DNA from: SXTU01 sp964496695
Lineage (GTDB): Bacteria > Verrucomicrobiota > Verrucomicrobiia > Limisphaerales > SXTU01
Direction of reading: 5' to 3'
Assembly: GCA_964496695.1 (NCBI GenBank)
Contig: CAZCBE010000004.1
Span: 62,001 to 126,000, forward strand
Length of the DNA: 64,000 bases
Below, piece after piece: positions 42,659 to 51,570 of the stretch. Numbering within the stretch: the first letter of the stretch is position 1; every line of letters begins with the position of its first letter. The notes under the pieces are model-generated. The model was not told where the DNA came from. It worked only from the letters and a program-made list of their open reading frames with translations, and searched no databases. The translations under genes were made by a program, and so were the position numbers.

Positions 42659-44227
42659 ATGGCAAATACCACCGCCGCCAACGCTCTCGACGCCGACTTT
42701 TACCAGACGGCGGAGCGCTTTTTTCCGAACCAGGCCGGCACCGCGCTGACCTACGACGACATCACGCTCGCGACGCTTTACTCGGAGATCCTCCCGCGCG
42801 ACACGCAGCTCGACACCACGCTGGCCGAGAGCCTCCAGCTCAACATCCCGGTCGTCTCCTCGGACATGGACACCGTCACCGAGGCGCGCATGGCCATCGC
42901 CATGGCGCTCAACGGCGGGCTGGGCCTGATCCACTACAACATGCCGGAGAAGCAGCAGCTCCAGGAGGTCGGCCGCGTCAAGAACCACGTCCACGGCCTC
43001 ATTCAGGAGCCGATCAAGGTCATGCCCGACCAGCTCATCGGGGATGTCCTCGCGCGCATTGAGGAGAAGCGGTTCGCCTTCAGCACGTTTCCCGTGGTGG
43101 ATGAGCAGGGCAAGCTGCTGGGCCTGCTCTCCGGCAGCGTGGTGAAGCCGCGCTACGCGAAGCGCAAGGTGGCCGAGTCGCTCACGCCGCGCGACCAGGT
43201 CTTCACGCTCACGGAGAAGCAGCTTGGCAAGAATCCCATCGCGGCGGCGGACAAGTTCTTCAACGACCATCCGGGCATCCACAAGCTGCTTGTGGTGGAT
43301 GATTCCGACCGGCTGCGCGGCCTCTTCACGATGAGCGACATCGAGCGCATCACGTCCGAGCGCGCGGCGCAGTTCAAGCCGGCGCGCGATGCGCAGTTCC
43401 GCCTGGTGTGCGGCGCGGCGGTGAGCGCCACGCGCAATGCCTTCGGCGAACTGGACCGCGACCGCATCCTCGCGCACGTCGGCGGGCTGGTGGAGCGCGG
43501 CCTGGATGCCGTGGCGGTGTCCACCGCGCACGGGCACACGAAGGGCGTGGGCGACACCGTGCGGATGCTGCGCGATGCGTTTCCAAATCTGCCGATCATC
43601 GCGGGCAACGTGACCAGTGCGGCGGCCGTGGGCTTCCTCGCGGACGCCGGCGCGAACATCATCAAGGTGGGGCAGGGGCCGGGCTCCATCTGCACCACCC
43701 GCGTGGTGGCGGGCGTGGGCATCCCGCAGATGACCGCGCTCTATGTCTGCTCGCGTGCGGCGGCGGAGAAGAAGGTCACGATCCTCGCCGACGGCGGCAT
43801 CACCAAGTCCGGTGACATCGTGAAGGCGCTCACATTGTCACACGCGGTGATCTGCGGCGGCCTGCTCGCGGGCTGTGCCGAAGCCCCCGGCGAAATTCTC
43901 GAAATCGGCGGCAAGCTCTACAAGCAATACCGGGGCATGGGCAGCCTCGCGGCAATGAAGGCCGGCTCCGCCGCGCGCTACGGCCACGCGACCGCCGATG
44001 CCACGCGCAAGGTGGCGGCGGAAGGCGTGGAGGCGTTGAAGGAAGTGGCCGGTCCGCTCGAGCGCACGCTCGCCACGCTCATCGGCGGCATCCAGTCCGG
44101 CATGGGTTATCTCGGCGCGGGCAATCTCACGGAGCTGCGCAAGCGCGCCCGCTACATCCGCGTCAGCCCCGCCGGCATGAAGGAAGCCGGAGCGCATGAT
44201 GTCGTGGAAGTGAAGACAGGGAACTGA
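42659..44227 (+). CDS. guaB: IMP dehydrogenase GuaB, with variant NAD-site residue
   Basis: The 522-aa TIM-barrel enzyme has a CBS pair (about 115-235), the phosphate/loop motif GPGSICTTR with catalytic Cys345, the substrate loop NVTSAAAVG, and the flap YRGMGSLAAMK followed by an Arg-Tyr pair (AARYG). It oxidises IMP to XMP in guanine nucleotide synthesis. The widely conserved Asp before Ser/Thr-Ala/Ser-His in DSSHGHS/DTAHGHS is Ser here (VSTAHGHT, Ser288); in characterised enzymes that Asp contacts the NAD ribose. The N-terminus has about 27 residues before the usual start of the fold. No guaA is adjacent. AT-rich repeats flank both ends. Confidence 0.93.
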   Translation: MANTTAANALDADFYQTAERFFPNQAGTALTYDDITLATLYSEILPRDTQLDTTLAESLQLNIPVVSSDMDTVTEARMAIAMALNGGLGLIHYNMPEKQQLQEVGRVKNHVHGLIQEPIKVMPDQLIGDVLARIEEKRFAFSTFPVVDEQGKLLGLLSGSVVKPRYAKRKVAESLTPRDQVFTLTEKQLGKNPIAAADKFFNDHPGIHKLLVVDDSDRLRGLFTMSDIERITSERAAQFKPARDAQFRLVCGAAVSATRNAFGELDRDRILAHVGGLVERGLDAVAVSTAHGHTKGVGDTVRMLRDAFPNLPIIAGNVTSAAAVGFLADAGANIIKVGQGPGSICTTRVVAGVGIPQMTALYVCSRAAAEKKVTILADGGITKSGDIVKALTLSHAVICGGLLAGCAEAPGEILEIGGKLYKQYRGMGSLAAMKAGSAARYGHATADATRKVAAEGVEALKEVAGPLERTLATLIGGIQSGMGYLGAGNLTELRKRARYIRVSPAGMKEAGAHDVVEVKTGN

Positions 44228-44235
44228 CGGGGAAA

Positions 44236-44322
44236 GTAATTAGTGCCCAGTAATTAGTTTTCAGGGACGGGCGAATCAACAGTTCGCGAACTGGTTGCTA
44301 ATCACTAATTACTGATCACCGT
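44236..44322. repeat. TAATTAGTG-type repeat 3' of guaB
   Basis: AGTAATTAGTGCCCAGTAAT (about 44235-44254) faces GCTAATCACTAATTACTGAT (about 44297-44316), allowing a stem between guaB and the convergent zinc-ribbon gene. It probably belongs to the same repeat family as the copy before guaB, and may act as a terminator. Confidence 0.6.
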
Positions 44323-44331
44323 TCTGCGCCG

Positions 44332-44556
44332 TCAAAATTCCACCACTTCATTCGATGTCCCACACTGCGGGCAACGGGAGAGTTCCACGTCGGGGTCGTC
44401 CGTGTAAACGTAGCTGCACTTGCGGCAACGGAAGAGGTGGTCCTCCGTCGGCGTGGGTTCGAAGCTCCGCCGCCTGCGTTCGTAGAGCACGGCGATGGCG
44501 CCGACACAGCCGAGCAGCGTGGCGACGTAGGTGAAGATGACCGTGTCCGGCGGCAT
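44332..44556 (-). CDS. Small membrane-anchored zinc-ribbon protein
   Basis: The 74-aa product has an N-terminal membrane segment (VIFTYVATLLGCVGAIAVL), a short basic stretch (ERRRR), and a C-terminal rubredoxin-like zinc ribbon with CxxC pairs at Cys44/Cys47 and Cys62/Cys65. Small proteins of this shape are common but functionally unassigned. It begins 3 bp after the stop of the TonB-like gene, so the two are almost certainly co-transcribed. Zinc binding is inferred from the Cys spacing. Confidence 0.8.
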   Translation of the reverse strand: MPPDTVIFTYVATLLGCVGAIAVLYERRRRSFEPTPTEDHLFRCRKCSYVYTDDPDVELSRCPQCGTSNEVVEF

Positions 44557-44559
44557 GGG

Positions 44560-45342
44560 TCACGGCGTCGCAGACGCTGGCGGCTCCACGGTGTGCCACT
44601 GGAACACCAGCACACCTTCGACGGGTGTGCCTCCCTGTTTGGCGCGCGATTCGAACCGGAGCTGGTGGGCCAGTTCCAGGGCCTGGAGGTCGGCCGCGCG
44701 TTGCACGGGATCTTTGGAATTGGCGGCCCCGGCCAGCAGGGTGGAGAAGACCAGTCCTTCGGGGCTCACGCGCACCTGCACGCGCGTGTCGTTGAGCACG
44801 TCGGTGTGCGTCCAGGATTTCAGCGCCGGGGACTGGGCGAGCTTGAGCCGGCTGGCTGGCCCTTCGATCATTAAGCGCGAGCGATTGCGGAGGGCCGGCT
44901 GCGGGACGGCCGGCGGGGCGGCGGCCAGGTCCGGTTTCCTGACCAGGTCAAACACCGGTGCCGCCCGCGGGGCCGCGAGTTGTTGAAAGGCTCCGCCCAG
45001 CGACTGCGTCGGCTGCGGCAGGGTGCGCTCGGATTCCGTGAACTCCCCGGACTGGTATTTAGGGGACTGGGGTCGCAGCCATGCTGCGCCGGAGAAGCCG
45101 CGGGGGCTGACCATCGCGAAGAGCGTCGGGTCGCTGACCAGGATGGAGTCCAGCGTCTGCCGCGCCGACTCCGGGGTGGTCAGCCAGCGGGCCACCTGTT
45201 GATTTTGCACCTGCCGGGGGGTGACGCTGCCGCGCTTGGAAAGCAGGAACAGCGCGCCCAGATGCAGCGCGAACACGGCCAGCACCACGGCGGTCCACCG
45301 GCGGGCGGACCACGGCGGGCTGGATTTAGGATCACTGCTCAT
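44560..45342 (-). CDS. TonB-like envelope protein
   Basis: The 260-aa product starts at the ATG at 45342 (MSSDPKSSPPW); the frame is open further upstream but that part overlaps the divergent DUF4175-like gene region. It has a single N-terminal TM segment (RWTAVVLAVFALHLGALFLL), a Pro/Ala/Gln-rich middle, and a C-terminal segment (TRVQVRVSPEGLVFSTLLA, AADLQALELAHQLRFE) suggestive of a TonB C-terminal domain. No exbB/exbD genes adjoin it. It overlaps almost directly with the zinc-ribbon gene. The call is by pattern only. Confidence 0.65.
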   Translation of the reverse strand: MSSDPKSSPPWSARRWTAVVLAVFALHLGALFLLSKRGSVTPRQVQNQQVARWLTTPESARQTLDSILVSDPTLFAMVSPRGFSGAAWLRPQSPKYQSGEFTESERTLPQPTQSLGGAFQQLAAPRAAPVFDLVRKPDLAAAPPAVPQPALRNRSRLMIEGPASRLKLAQSPALKSWTHTDVLNDTRVQVRVSPEGLVFSTLLAGAANSKDPVQRAADLQALELAHQLRFESRAKQGGTPVEGVLVFQWHTVEPPASATP

Positions 45343-45523
45343 TCCCGATTCGATGGGGATAGAATCAGATGCTACCGGCGGAATGGCAAGTGCAGGGGAG
45401 GGGGGCGTGAAGGCAGATTGTCCGCCGTCTTTCCTCCTCACGCACCACGCACCACGCACCCTCCGGCCTACTGCGATTTCTGTATTCACTCCCGGGGGCA
45501 GGTGTGGCTTAGTTCCTTGCACG
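45343..45523. promoter_or_regulatory. Divergent intergenic region with CACGCACC tandem copies
   Basis: The 181-bp divergent spacer between the TonB-like and DUF4175-like genes must contain both promoters, but none can be placed with confidence. A short tandem array CACGCACCACGCACCACGCA lies near 45440-45460. Confidence 0.4.
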
Positions 45524-48500
45524 ATGCCTCCTTCCCTCGACCCGCTGATCGCGGAGCGGCTGCGCGCGTTTGCGCAGCGCTGGACGCGCATGGTCTGGGT
45601 GCGGGGAATTGCTGCTGCAGTCGTCACGCTGCTGGTGGCGTTCACGGCCGTCGCCTGGCTGGACTGGCGGCTGGTGCTGACGGAGCGGACGCGCCTGCTC
45701 CTGAGCCTCGGCGGGTATGCGATGACGGCGCTGGTCTTCTGGCTCGTGGCGGGCCGGACGCTGGTGAAGCGGCCCACCGTCCGGGAGTTCGCGGGACTGA
45801 TGGAAAAAGCGTGGCCGAGACTGCGCGGCCATCTCGTGGCCGCCGTCGAACTGGCCGAAAAGAGCGCGGAAGGGAAAACGGATTCGTTCGCTTTCCGTGA
45901 CCTGATGCAGGAAGGCGTGGCGAACCGGGTCAAGGACGTGCGGATGAAAATCGTGCTGCCGCGCTCGCTGGTCGCGCGGTGGTCGGGGGCGGCGCTGGCG
46001 TCTGTCGTCGCCGTCGCCGTTCTGCTCGCGGTGCCCGCCTGGGGATTTCCCCGGCAGCTCGCCCGGGCCTTCATCCCGGTCGCGGACATTGAGCGAGTCG
46101 CCCGGACAAAAATCCGCGTGGTGGAACCCGCCGCCGAGACACGCTGGCTCGCGCAAGGCGACCACCAGACAGTCGCCGTGGAACTGGCGGGGGTGGCAGC
46201 GGATCGCGCGGAACTGGAGGTGTTGCTCGCGGACGGCAGGACGGAGCGGGTGCTGATGTCGCCCGGCAGCGGGCGGCAGTTCACCGTCACGGTGCCGGTG
46301 GGCCAAGGTGATTTTGCCTTTCGCGTGCGCGCGGGGGATGCCATCACCAAGACGCTGACCCTTCCCACCCGCACACGTCCGGCGGTGATGTCGTTCACGA
46401 AGACCTACGAAGCGCCGGCCTACGCCCAGTTGCCCCCGCGGCAGGTCGAGGAGGAGCACGGCAATGTGTCCGCGCTGGAAGGCAGCGTGGCGGATTTGCG
46501 GATGCGGGTGAACCAGTCGGTGCGCGCCGGGGAACTCGCGGTCATCGCGGACGGCAAAACCAACCGGGTCGCCCTCACTGCCCCCGAGCCGAACGTCGTC
46601 CGGGCGCGGCTGCTGGTAAATGGCTCGGCGACATATCAGGTGCGGCTCATCGCGGCGGAGACAGGTCTGGGCAACAAATTTAGTCCCACGTTTGAAATCC
46701 GCGCGGAGCCGGACCTCGCGCCGCGCATCACGCTGGAGCAGCCGCGCAATGATGTCGTGGCCGCGCCGGATGAAGTCGTGACGGTGCGCGGCACGGCGGG
46801 CGACGACATCGGGCTGGCGGCGGTCACCCAGCAATTTCAGGTGAACACCGGTCCATGGGTGGAGGTGCCGCTGGGCCTGGCAAACAAGACTAATTCCCCG
46901 GTGGCGCACCGCTGGGATTTGCTGCTGCTCGGCCTCTCCACCGGCGACCGTGTAGTGACCAAGCTGGTGGCCGTGGACCTGCGGGGCACGCGGGTCGAGT
47001 CGGCTGCGGCGCAGCTCGTCATCGGGGCAGAGCAATCCGATGCGAAACGCGCCAAGGCGCTGGCGGCGCGACAGCAGGTGCAGGAGGCTTTGGAAGGCGC
47101 GAGCAAGGCGGCAACTGAATTGCGCAAGGCTTACACCCCCGAAGCGGTCGCGAAGATGCGCGCGGGCGACGATGTGCAGCGGCAGCAAACCGTGGCCGGG
47201 GCGGCCGTGGCGCAGGCGGAGGTGGAGCGGCAACTGGAGCGGGCGGACAAGCAACTGGCCTACGCAGTGCGCGAAGCGGACGCGGGCCGGGAATCGGCTG
47301 AACTGGCCTTGCTCGCAGGCGGGTTGAGCACGGCGCGGCGCGAACTGCTGCCCCGCGCCCAGGCGGACCGGGAGTTGCTGGCCGGCGAACTGCGCGAGAC
47401 GCCGGAGCGCAGCAACGTGAACGAGGCGGTGAAGTCGGCGCAGCGGCTCGCGGACTTCACGGCGCAGATGGCGGGGAACTTCGGCGAGCTGGTCGCCGCC
47501 GACCAGGGAGATGCACTGACGGAACGACTGGATCAACTGGCCAAGGAACAGCAACGCGTGCAGCAGACAGTGGACGGCGCGGGAAGCGATCCCAACGCCT
47601 GGCAGCGCGTGGCGCGCCGGGAGACCGGGGTGACGCGCGAAGTGGCGCGGGCCGAGCAGGAGATGGCCGACCTGCGCCAGCGCGCACCCAAACAGATTTC
47701 CGACCGCCTCGGCAAGTCCCAGGACACTCTAAAAGCGGCGCGGACTGGCGTCGAATCCACCCTCAAGAATCCCGCCGGGCCGGAACTCGCCGCCCCGGCC
47801 AAGCAGATGAAGACCGCGACCGAGCAGGCCGCGGGCGATGCGCGCGTCGCGGCGCGTGAACTGGGCATGCGTGCGGACAAGGCCCGGGCGGAACTGGCGA
47901 AACTGAACGAGGGCAGCGCGGAAAAAATCGCCCGGCTGCGCCGCGATCTGGAACGGCTCGCGGAATCGGACAAGAAACTCGCGGAGGCCCGACGGAACGG
48001 CGAGGACGACGGAAAGCTGAAGCTGAAGGCGGACAGCGACCGCGACCGCGCCGAGGCAAGCTGGCGCGGAGCGAAGGAACAACTGGAAGACCGGGCCAAG
48101 GCGGAAGAGGCGCGGCGGGACAACGATCCGCAGTTTGCCGCGCAGCTTGGCCTGGCGCGGGATTCGCTCGAGGCGATGCGCGCCACGGCGGAAGCAGACT
48201 GGCAGAACGCGGCGAACCCCGAACGGCTGGCGCAGATGGAGAAGGCGATGCGGGGGCTCGAGGCGGGCCGGCAGTTGAGCGAGCTGGCGAGCGCGGCAAA
48301 ATCGCTTGCCCGCGAAGAGCGCTTTGAGGCTGCGGCACCGGACAGCAGCACGAGCCGGCCACGCGACTGGAACTGGCTGGAAAAACAAATGACCGCCGCG
48401 CAGCGCGAGGCGCGGAGCGCCGGGCTGGGCGAGAAGACGGCGAACGCCTTGTCCGAGGCCATTCGCGGCACCGCCGGGCAGCAGGTGGGCCGCGAGATGA

Positions 48501-51373
48501 ACGAACGGCGCAGCGGCGGCGCGCGCGTGGCGAATCCCATGGCCGAGCAACTGGACCAGGTGGCCGGCCAGATGCAGCGGGCGCACAGCGAGGCGGCGAA
48601 GGTGGAAGCAGAAGCCCGGCAGGCGCTGGCGCGGACGACTGCTAGTTTAAGTGAGCGTCTGCTGGCCTTGTCCCGCGCCGCAGCGGAACTGGAACTGGAA
48701 TTGAAGCCGGCCGCAGGGGGGACAACGCCCAACGCGGTGACGAATCTGCATCTCAAGCAGTTGACCTTGAACGTGCGGCTGGCGGACGCGGTGAGCGCGC
48801 TCCGGCGGGATGGCAACGCGCAGGATTTGTCGCTGCCGGCTGGACGCGAACGGGCGCGGGATGCGGACGCGGCAGTCGAGATGCTGCGAGAACCCCCCGT
48901 GAAGGCGGAGAGCGCAATACGCAGCGCGCTGGCCGCCCAGCCAGCGAAGGCGCGGGCCGGCTGGCTGAAGGAAGCGGAAACGCAGGACCATGCGCTGGCC
49001 GCGAGTTTGAAACTGCTGGCCGAGCATTATCACAACCTCGAGGCGGGTGCGGCGGAGGGTTCCCGGCAGGCCTTGCGCAAGCAGGAGCAGGCGCTGGGCA
49101 CGCGGGCGGCGCAGGACGAGCGCTATGCACAGATGGAGCGGCTTCAGCGGCTGGCCGGGCTGCCGCCGGAGGAGTTGCAACGCGAACTGGCGGCGGAGTT
49201 GCAGCGCAACCCGGCGATGCGCGCGGAACTGGCCCGCCTGTCCCGCGACGCGGTGGCTGACACGCGGCAGCGGCTGCAGGAGGCGGCGGAGGCCGAACGC
49301 ACGCTTGCTCGGCAACTGGAGCGCGCGGCGAACCCGGCCTTGGAAGCGGGCGAATTGTGGGCGCAGTTGCTGCAGCTCGTGGCGGCCATGCGCCGGACGG
49401 TCGCAGAGGAAATTCCGCCAGTGCAGGCGGACGCGGAGAAATGGCTGGTGCCGGTGAAAGAGGAATTTGAGCGCGGTGCGAAGTCCATCACGGAGGCGGC
49501 GGACAAGGCCCCGACGCAGGCGAACCTGCCGACGGCAACCATCGCGCAGCGTGTGGGCGAGATGGTGCCGGGCTTGCAGCGGGCGACGAACGAATTGGCA
49601 AACGCGCAGCGCAAGGGGCTCGAAGCGGAGAAGAAATTTGCCGAGGCGCAGAAGAAGCTCGCCGAAGTCCAGCGCGAGGTGGCGAAGACGGCTGGGCTGG
49701 CGAAGCTGGGCGACGGGAGTGCGCAGTTGGTGGCGACCGTCCGGCGGCACCTCGACCGGGCGCGGGCATTGGCCGAGGCGTTTGCGAACGTGGGGAAGAT
49801 CTCGCCGGAGCAGGCGCTGGCCCGGGCGGCTCAGCAGCAGGGCGAGGCGGCGAACCAGTTGCGCGCGGCGGCGGAGAATTTGCAGCGGGCGGCGCGAGAC
49901 GAGCGGGCGATGGGCAACCAAGCCGAGGCGGCGGCGCTCCAGCAGGCCGCGCAGCAGGCGCAGGCCAGCGCGGACCAGGCGGACCGGGCGCGCCGCGCGG
50001 CACAGGACGGCCAGCAGAGCCTGGCGGAGGCGGGCCGGAATGCGCAGCAGCTCGGCAGTTCGCTCGAACAGCAGGGCGCGCAACTCGGCAGCACTGCGGG
50101 GCAAAGTGCTCAGCAGGGGGGTGGTTCTGGATCAGAGCGGCCAGGTGCGCAGGCATCCGCCGGTCAGACCGGAGCTGACAGCACCTCGCAGCCCGGCGCT
50201 TCGGCCAGCGGCGCGCAGGCGGGCAGTGGCAGCCCGCAACGCTCTGGCGAAGGCGGCCAAAACGGGGCGAACCCGGGCAATGCCCAGAGCCAGCCGGGCA
50301 GCGGGAAAAGCAACGGCGAGGCAGTGTCGCCGGGCGGGGCGGCTGGAACGCCCGGAGTGAGCGGGTCCCAGGACAACTCCGCCCAGGCCAGCGGCACGCG
50401 TGACGGGGCACCGCGTCCGGGCGCGCCTGGTGAATCCAACGCCAAGGCCTCTGCGCCAACGGGCCGGGCCGGCGACAGCAACCAGCCCAATACCGGGACG
50501 GGTTCAGGGCAGGACTCCCGGGGATCGCAACAGAACTCCGGGGCGCAGCAACCGCAGGGTGGCGGGCAGGGCGGCGCGGCGCAGAATACCCGGGGCGAAG
50601 GGCAGTCCGGTGGCGCTCCGGGGTCGTCCAAGGATGACAGCCAGGCGGCGCGGCCGGGAGGGAACAGTTCAGGCGGGCAATCCAAGGGGGCGGATTCGAC
50701 CGGGTCGCAGCAGCGCGGGCAGGTGGGGCAGGGCACGCCTGTGAACGGCGTTCAAGGCGCAGGCGCGCCGAATAGTTTCAACGCTCCTCGCGGGACCGCC
50801 GGCCAGCATGGTCGGCCACAGGACGCGGGCCAGTCTTTCCAGCCGCCTCCGCCGGGAGCGACGCAGGAACTCCGCGTCCTGCCACCGGGCGGTGGCAAGC
50901 CGAGCGCGGAGGGCGGGATGGGCATGTTGCCGGGAAGGAACATTCGGCCGGACGCACGCTGGATGGCGCGGGCCATGGACGGGATGAACACTGGCAAACC
51001 CGGAGCGCAGGCCAATGCTTCCCGGGCGCTGGAAGCCGCCCAGCAGGCGCAGCAACAGATGGCGCAGCAAGGCCAGCGCAAAGGGGCTGGACAGGGCGGC
51101 GGACCGCCCGGCTCCGGCCAGCCGGGCCAGGCGGGGGAGGCTGGCAGTGGCGCAGCGGGCACGGGGCGCGTGGGCGGGGCGACGCGGGCGGGTGGGGCCG
51201 GGACCTACGCCGCGCTTCCGGAACTGGGCGAGGTGCGGGACGGCAATTGGGCCAAGCTGCCGCCGAAGCTCGCGCAGGATCTTCGCGAGGGCCAGCAGAA
51301 CGGCGTGTCCGGTGACTACCGCGTGCTCGTGGACGCGTATTTCAAGGCGGTGGCGGAAAAGGCGCGGAAGTGA
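45524..51373 (+). CDS. Very large DUF4175-like coiled-coil membrane protein
   Basis: A 1949-aa protein from the ATG at 45524 (MPPSLDPLIAERLRAFAQRW). The N-terminus has about three hydrophobic segments (about 25-45, 58-78, 150-175), as in DUF4175 proteins. A beta-rich region follows (about 180-500, with FEIRAEPDLAPRITLEQPRN), then about 1000 residues of Ala/Glu/Arg-rich coiled coil. Next comes a low-complexity region rich in Gly, Gln and Ser (about 1520-1870, e.g. GSGQDSRGSQQNSGAQQPQG), and a conserved-looking end (LPPKLAQDLREGQQNGVSGD). It is often clustered with MoxR/DUF58/vWA (Bat) genes in Planctomycetes and Verrucomicrobia; none of those is in the window. The prenyltransferase-like gene downstream is a usual companion. 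Confidence 0.85.
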   Translation: MPPSLDPLIAERLRAFAQRWTRMVWVRGIAAAVVTLLVAFTAVAWLDWRLVLTERTRLLLSLGGYAMTALVFWLVAGRTLVKRPTVREFAGLMEKAWPRLRGHLVAAVELAEKSAEGKTDSFAFRDLMQEGVANRVKDVRMKIVLPRSLVARWSGAALASVVAVAVLLAVPAWGFPRQLARAFIPVADIERVARTKIRVVEPAAETRWLAQGDHQTVAVELAGVAADRAELEVLLADGRTERVLMSPGSGRQFTVTVPVGQGDFAFRVRAGDAITKTLTLPTRTRPAVMSFTKTYEAPAYAQLPPRQVEEEHGNVSALEGSVADLRMRVNQSVRAGELAVIADGKTNRVALTAPEPNVVRARLLVNGSATYQVRLIAAETGLGNKFSPTFEIRAEPDLAPRITLEQPRNDVVAAPDEVVTVRGTAGDDIGLAAVTQQFQVNTGPWVEVPLGLANKTNSPVAHRWDLLLLGLSTGDRVVTKLVAVDLRGTRVESAAAQLVIGAEQSDAKRAKALAARQQVQEALEGASKAATELRKAYTPEAVAKMRAGDDVQRQQTVAGAAVAQAEVERQLERADKQLAYAVREADAGRESAELALLAGGLSTARRELLPRAQADRELLAGELRETPERSNVNEAVKSAQRLADFTAQMAGNFGELVAADQGDALTERLDQLAKEQQRVQQTVDGAGSDPNAWQRVARRETGVTREVARAEQEMADLRQRAPKQISDRLGKSQDTLKAARTGVESTLKNPAGPELAAPAKQMKTATEQAAGDARVAARELGMRADKARAELAKLNEGSAEKIARLRRDLERLAESDKKLAEARRNGEDDGKLKLKADSDRDRAEASWRGAKEQLEDRAKAEEARRDNDPQFAAQLGLARDSLEAMRATAEADWQNAANPERLAQMEKAMRGLEAGRQLSELASAAKSLAREERFEAAAPDSSTSRPRDWNWLEKQMTAAQREARSAGLGEKTANALSEAIRGTAGQQVGREMNERRSGGARVANPMAEQLDQVAGQMQRAHSEAAKVEAEARQALARTTASLSERLLALSRAAAELELELKPAAGGTTPNAVTNLHLKQLTLNVRLADAVSALRRDGNAQDLSLPAGRERARDADAAVEMLREPPVKAESAIRSALAAQPAKARAGWLKEAETQDHALAASLKLLAEHYHNLEAGAAEGSRQALRKQEQALGTRAAQDERYAQMERLQRLAGLPPEELQRELAAELQRNPAMRAELARLSRDAVADTRQRLQEAAEAERTLARQLERAANPALEAGELWAQLLQLVAAMRRTVAEEIPPVQADAEKWLVPVKEEFERGAKSITEAADKAPTQANLPTATIAQRVGEMVPGLQRATNELANAQRKGLEAEKKFAEAQKKLAEVQREVAKTAGLAKLGDGSAQLVATVRRHLDRARALAEAFANVGKISPEQALARAAQQQGEAANQLRAAAENLQRAARDERAMGNQAEAAALQQAAQQAQASADQADRARRAAQDGQQSLAEAGRNAQQLGSSLEQQGAQLGSTAGQSAQQGGGSGSERPGAQASAGQTGADSTSQPGASASGAQAGSGSPQRSGEGGQNGANPGNAQSQPGSGKSNGEAVSPGGAAGTPGVSGSQDNSAQASGTRDGAPRPGAPGESNAKASAPTGRAGDSNQPNTGTGSGQDSRGSQQNSGAQQPQGGGQGGAAQNTRGEGQSGGAPGSSKDDSQAARPGGNSSGGQSKGADSTGSQQRGQVGQGTPVNGVQGAGAPNSFNAPRGTAGQHGRPQDAGQSFQPPPPGATQELRVLPPGGGKPSAEGGMGMLPGRNIRPDARWMARAMDGMNTGKPGAQANASRALEAAQQAQQQMAQQGQRKGAGQGGGPPGSGQPGQAGEAGSGAAGTGRVGGATRAGGAGTYAALPELGEVRDGNWAKLPPKLAQDLREGQQNGVSGDYRVLVDAYFKAVAEKARK

Positions 51374-51424
51374 GGTTCCAGGCTCCAGGCTCCAGGTTCC
51401 AGGTGGCCCGCAGCCGGGGCCGTC

Positions 51425-51545
51425 TGGTGTATCTTGACACCGCCCCCGAAGCCGAGCCGGTGCGGACGCCGGCGATACGGCTCGCGGGACGCGGGTGCCA
51501 CGTAGCGCCGGCCTCCGGTCGGTCGTGCCGCAAGAGTCCTCGCTT
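51425..51545. repeat. Diverged copy of a dispersed repeat also at 35.1-35.3 kb
   Basis: Shares GTATC(T/C)(T/C)GACAC, GAAGCCGAGCCG, GGACGCCGG, GCGCCGGCCTCCGG and CGTGCCGCAAG with the region 35120-35260, in a different arrangement. It lies between the DUF4175-like and alpha-toroid genes and is open in the frame of the latter, so care is needed in choosing that gene's start. Confidence 0.6.
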
Positions 51546-51570
51546 GCCCGGGGCGGCGAAACCGGGGGCC

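Noticed and set aside
45343..46398. 352-residue N-terminal extension of the TonB-like protein
   Set aside because: It lies antisense to the start of the DUF4175-like gene and is Ser/Thr/Arg-rich without pattern; the ATG at 45342 is directly before a TM segment.
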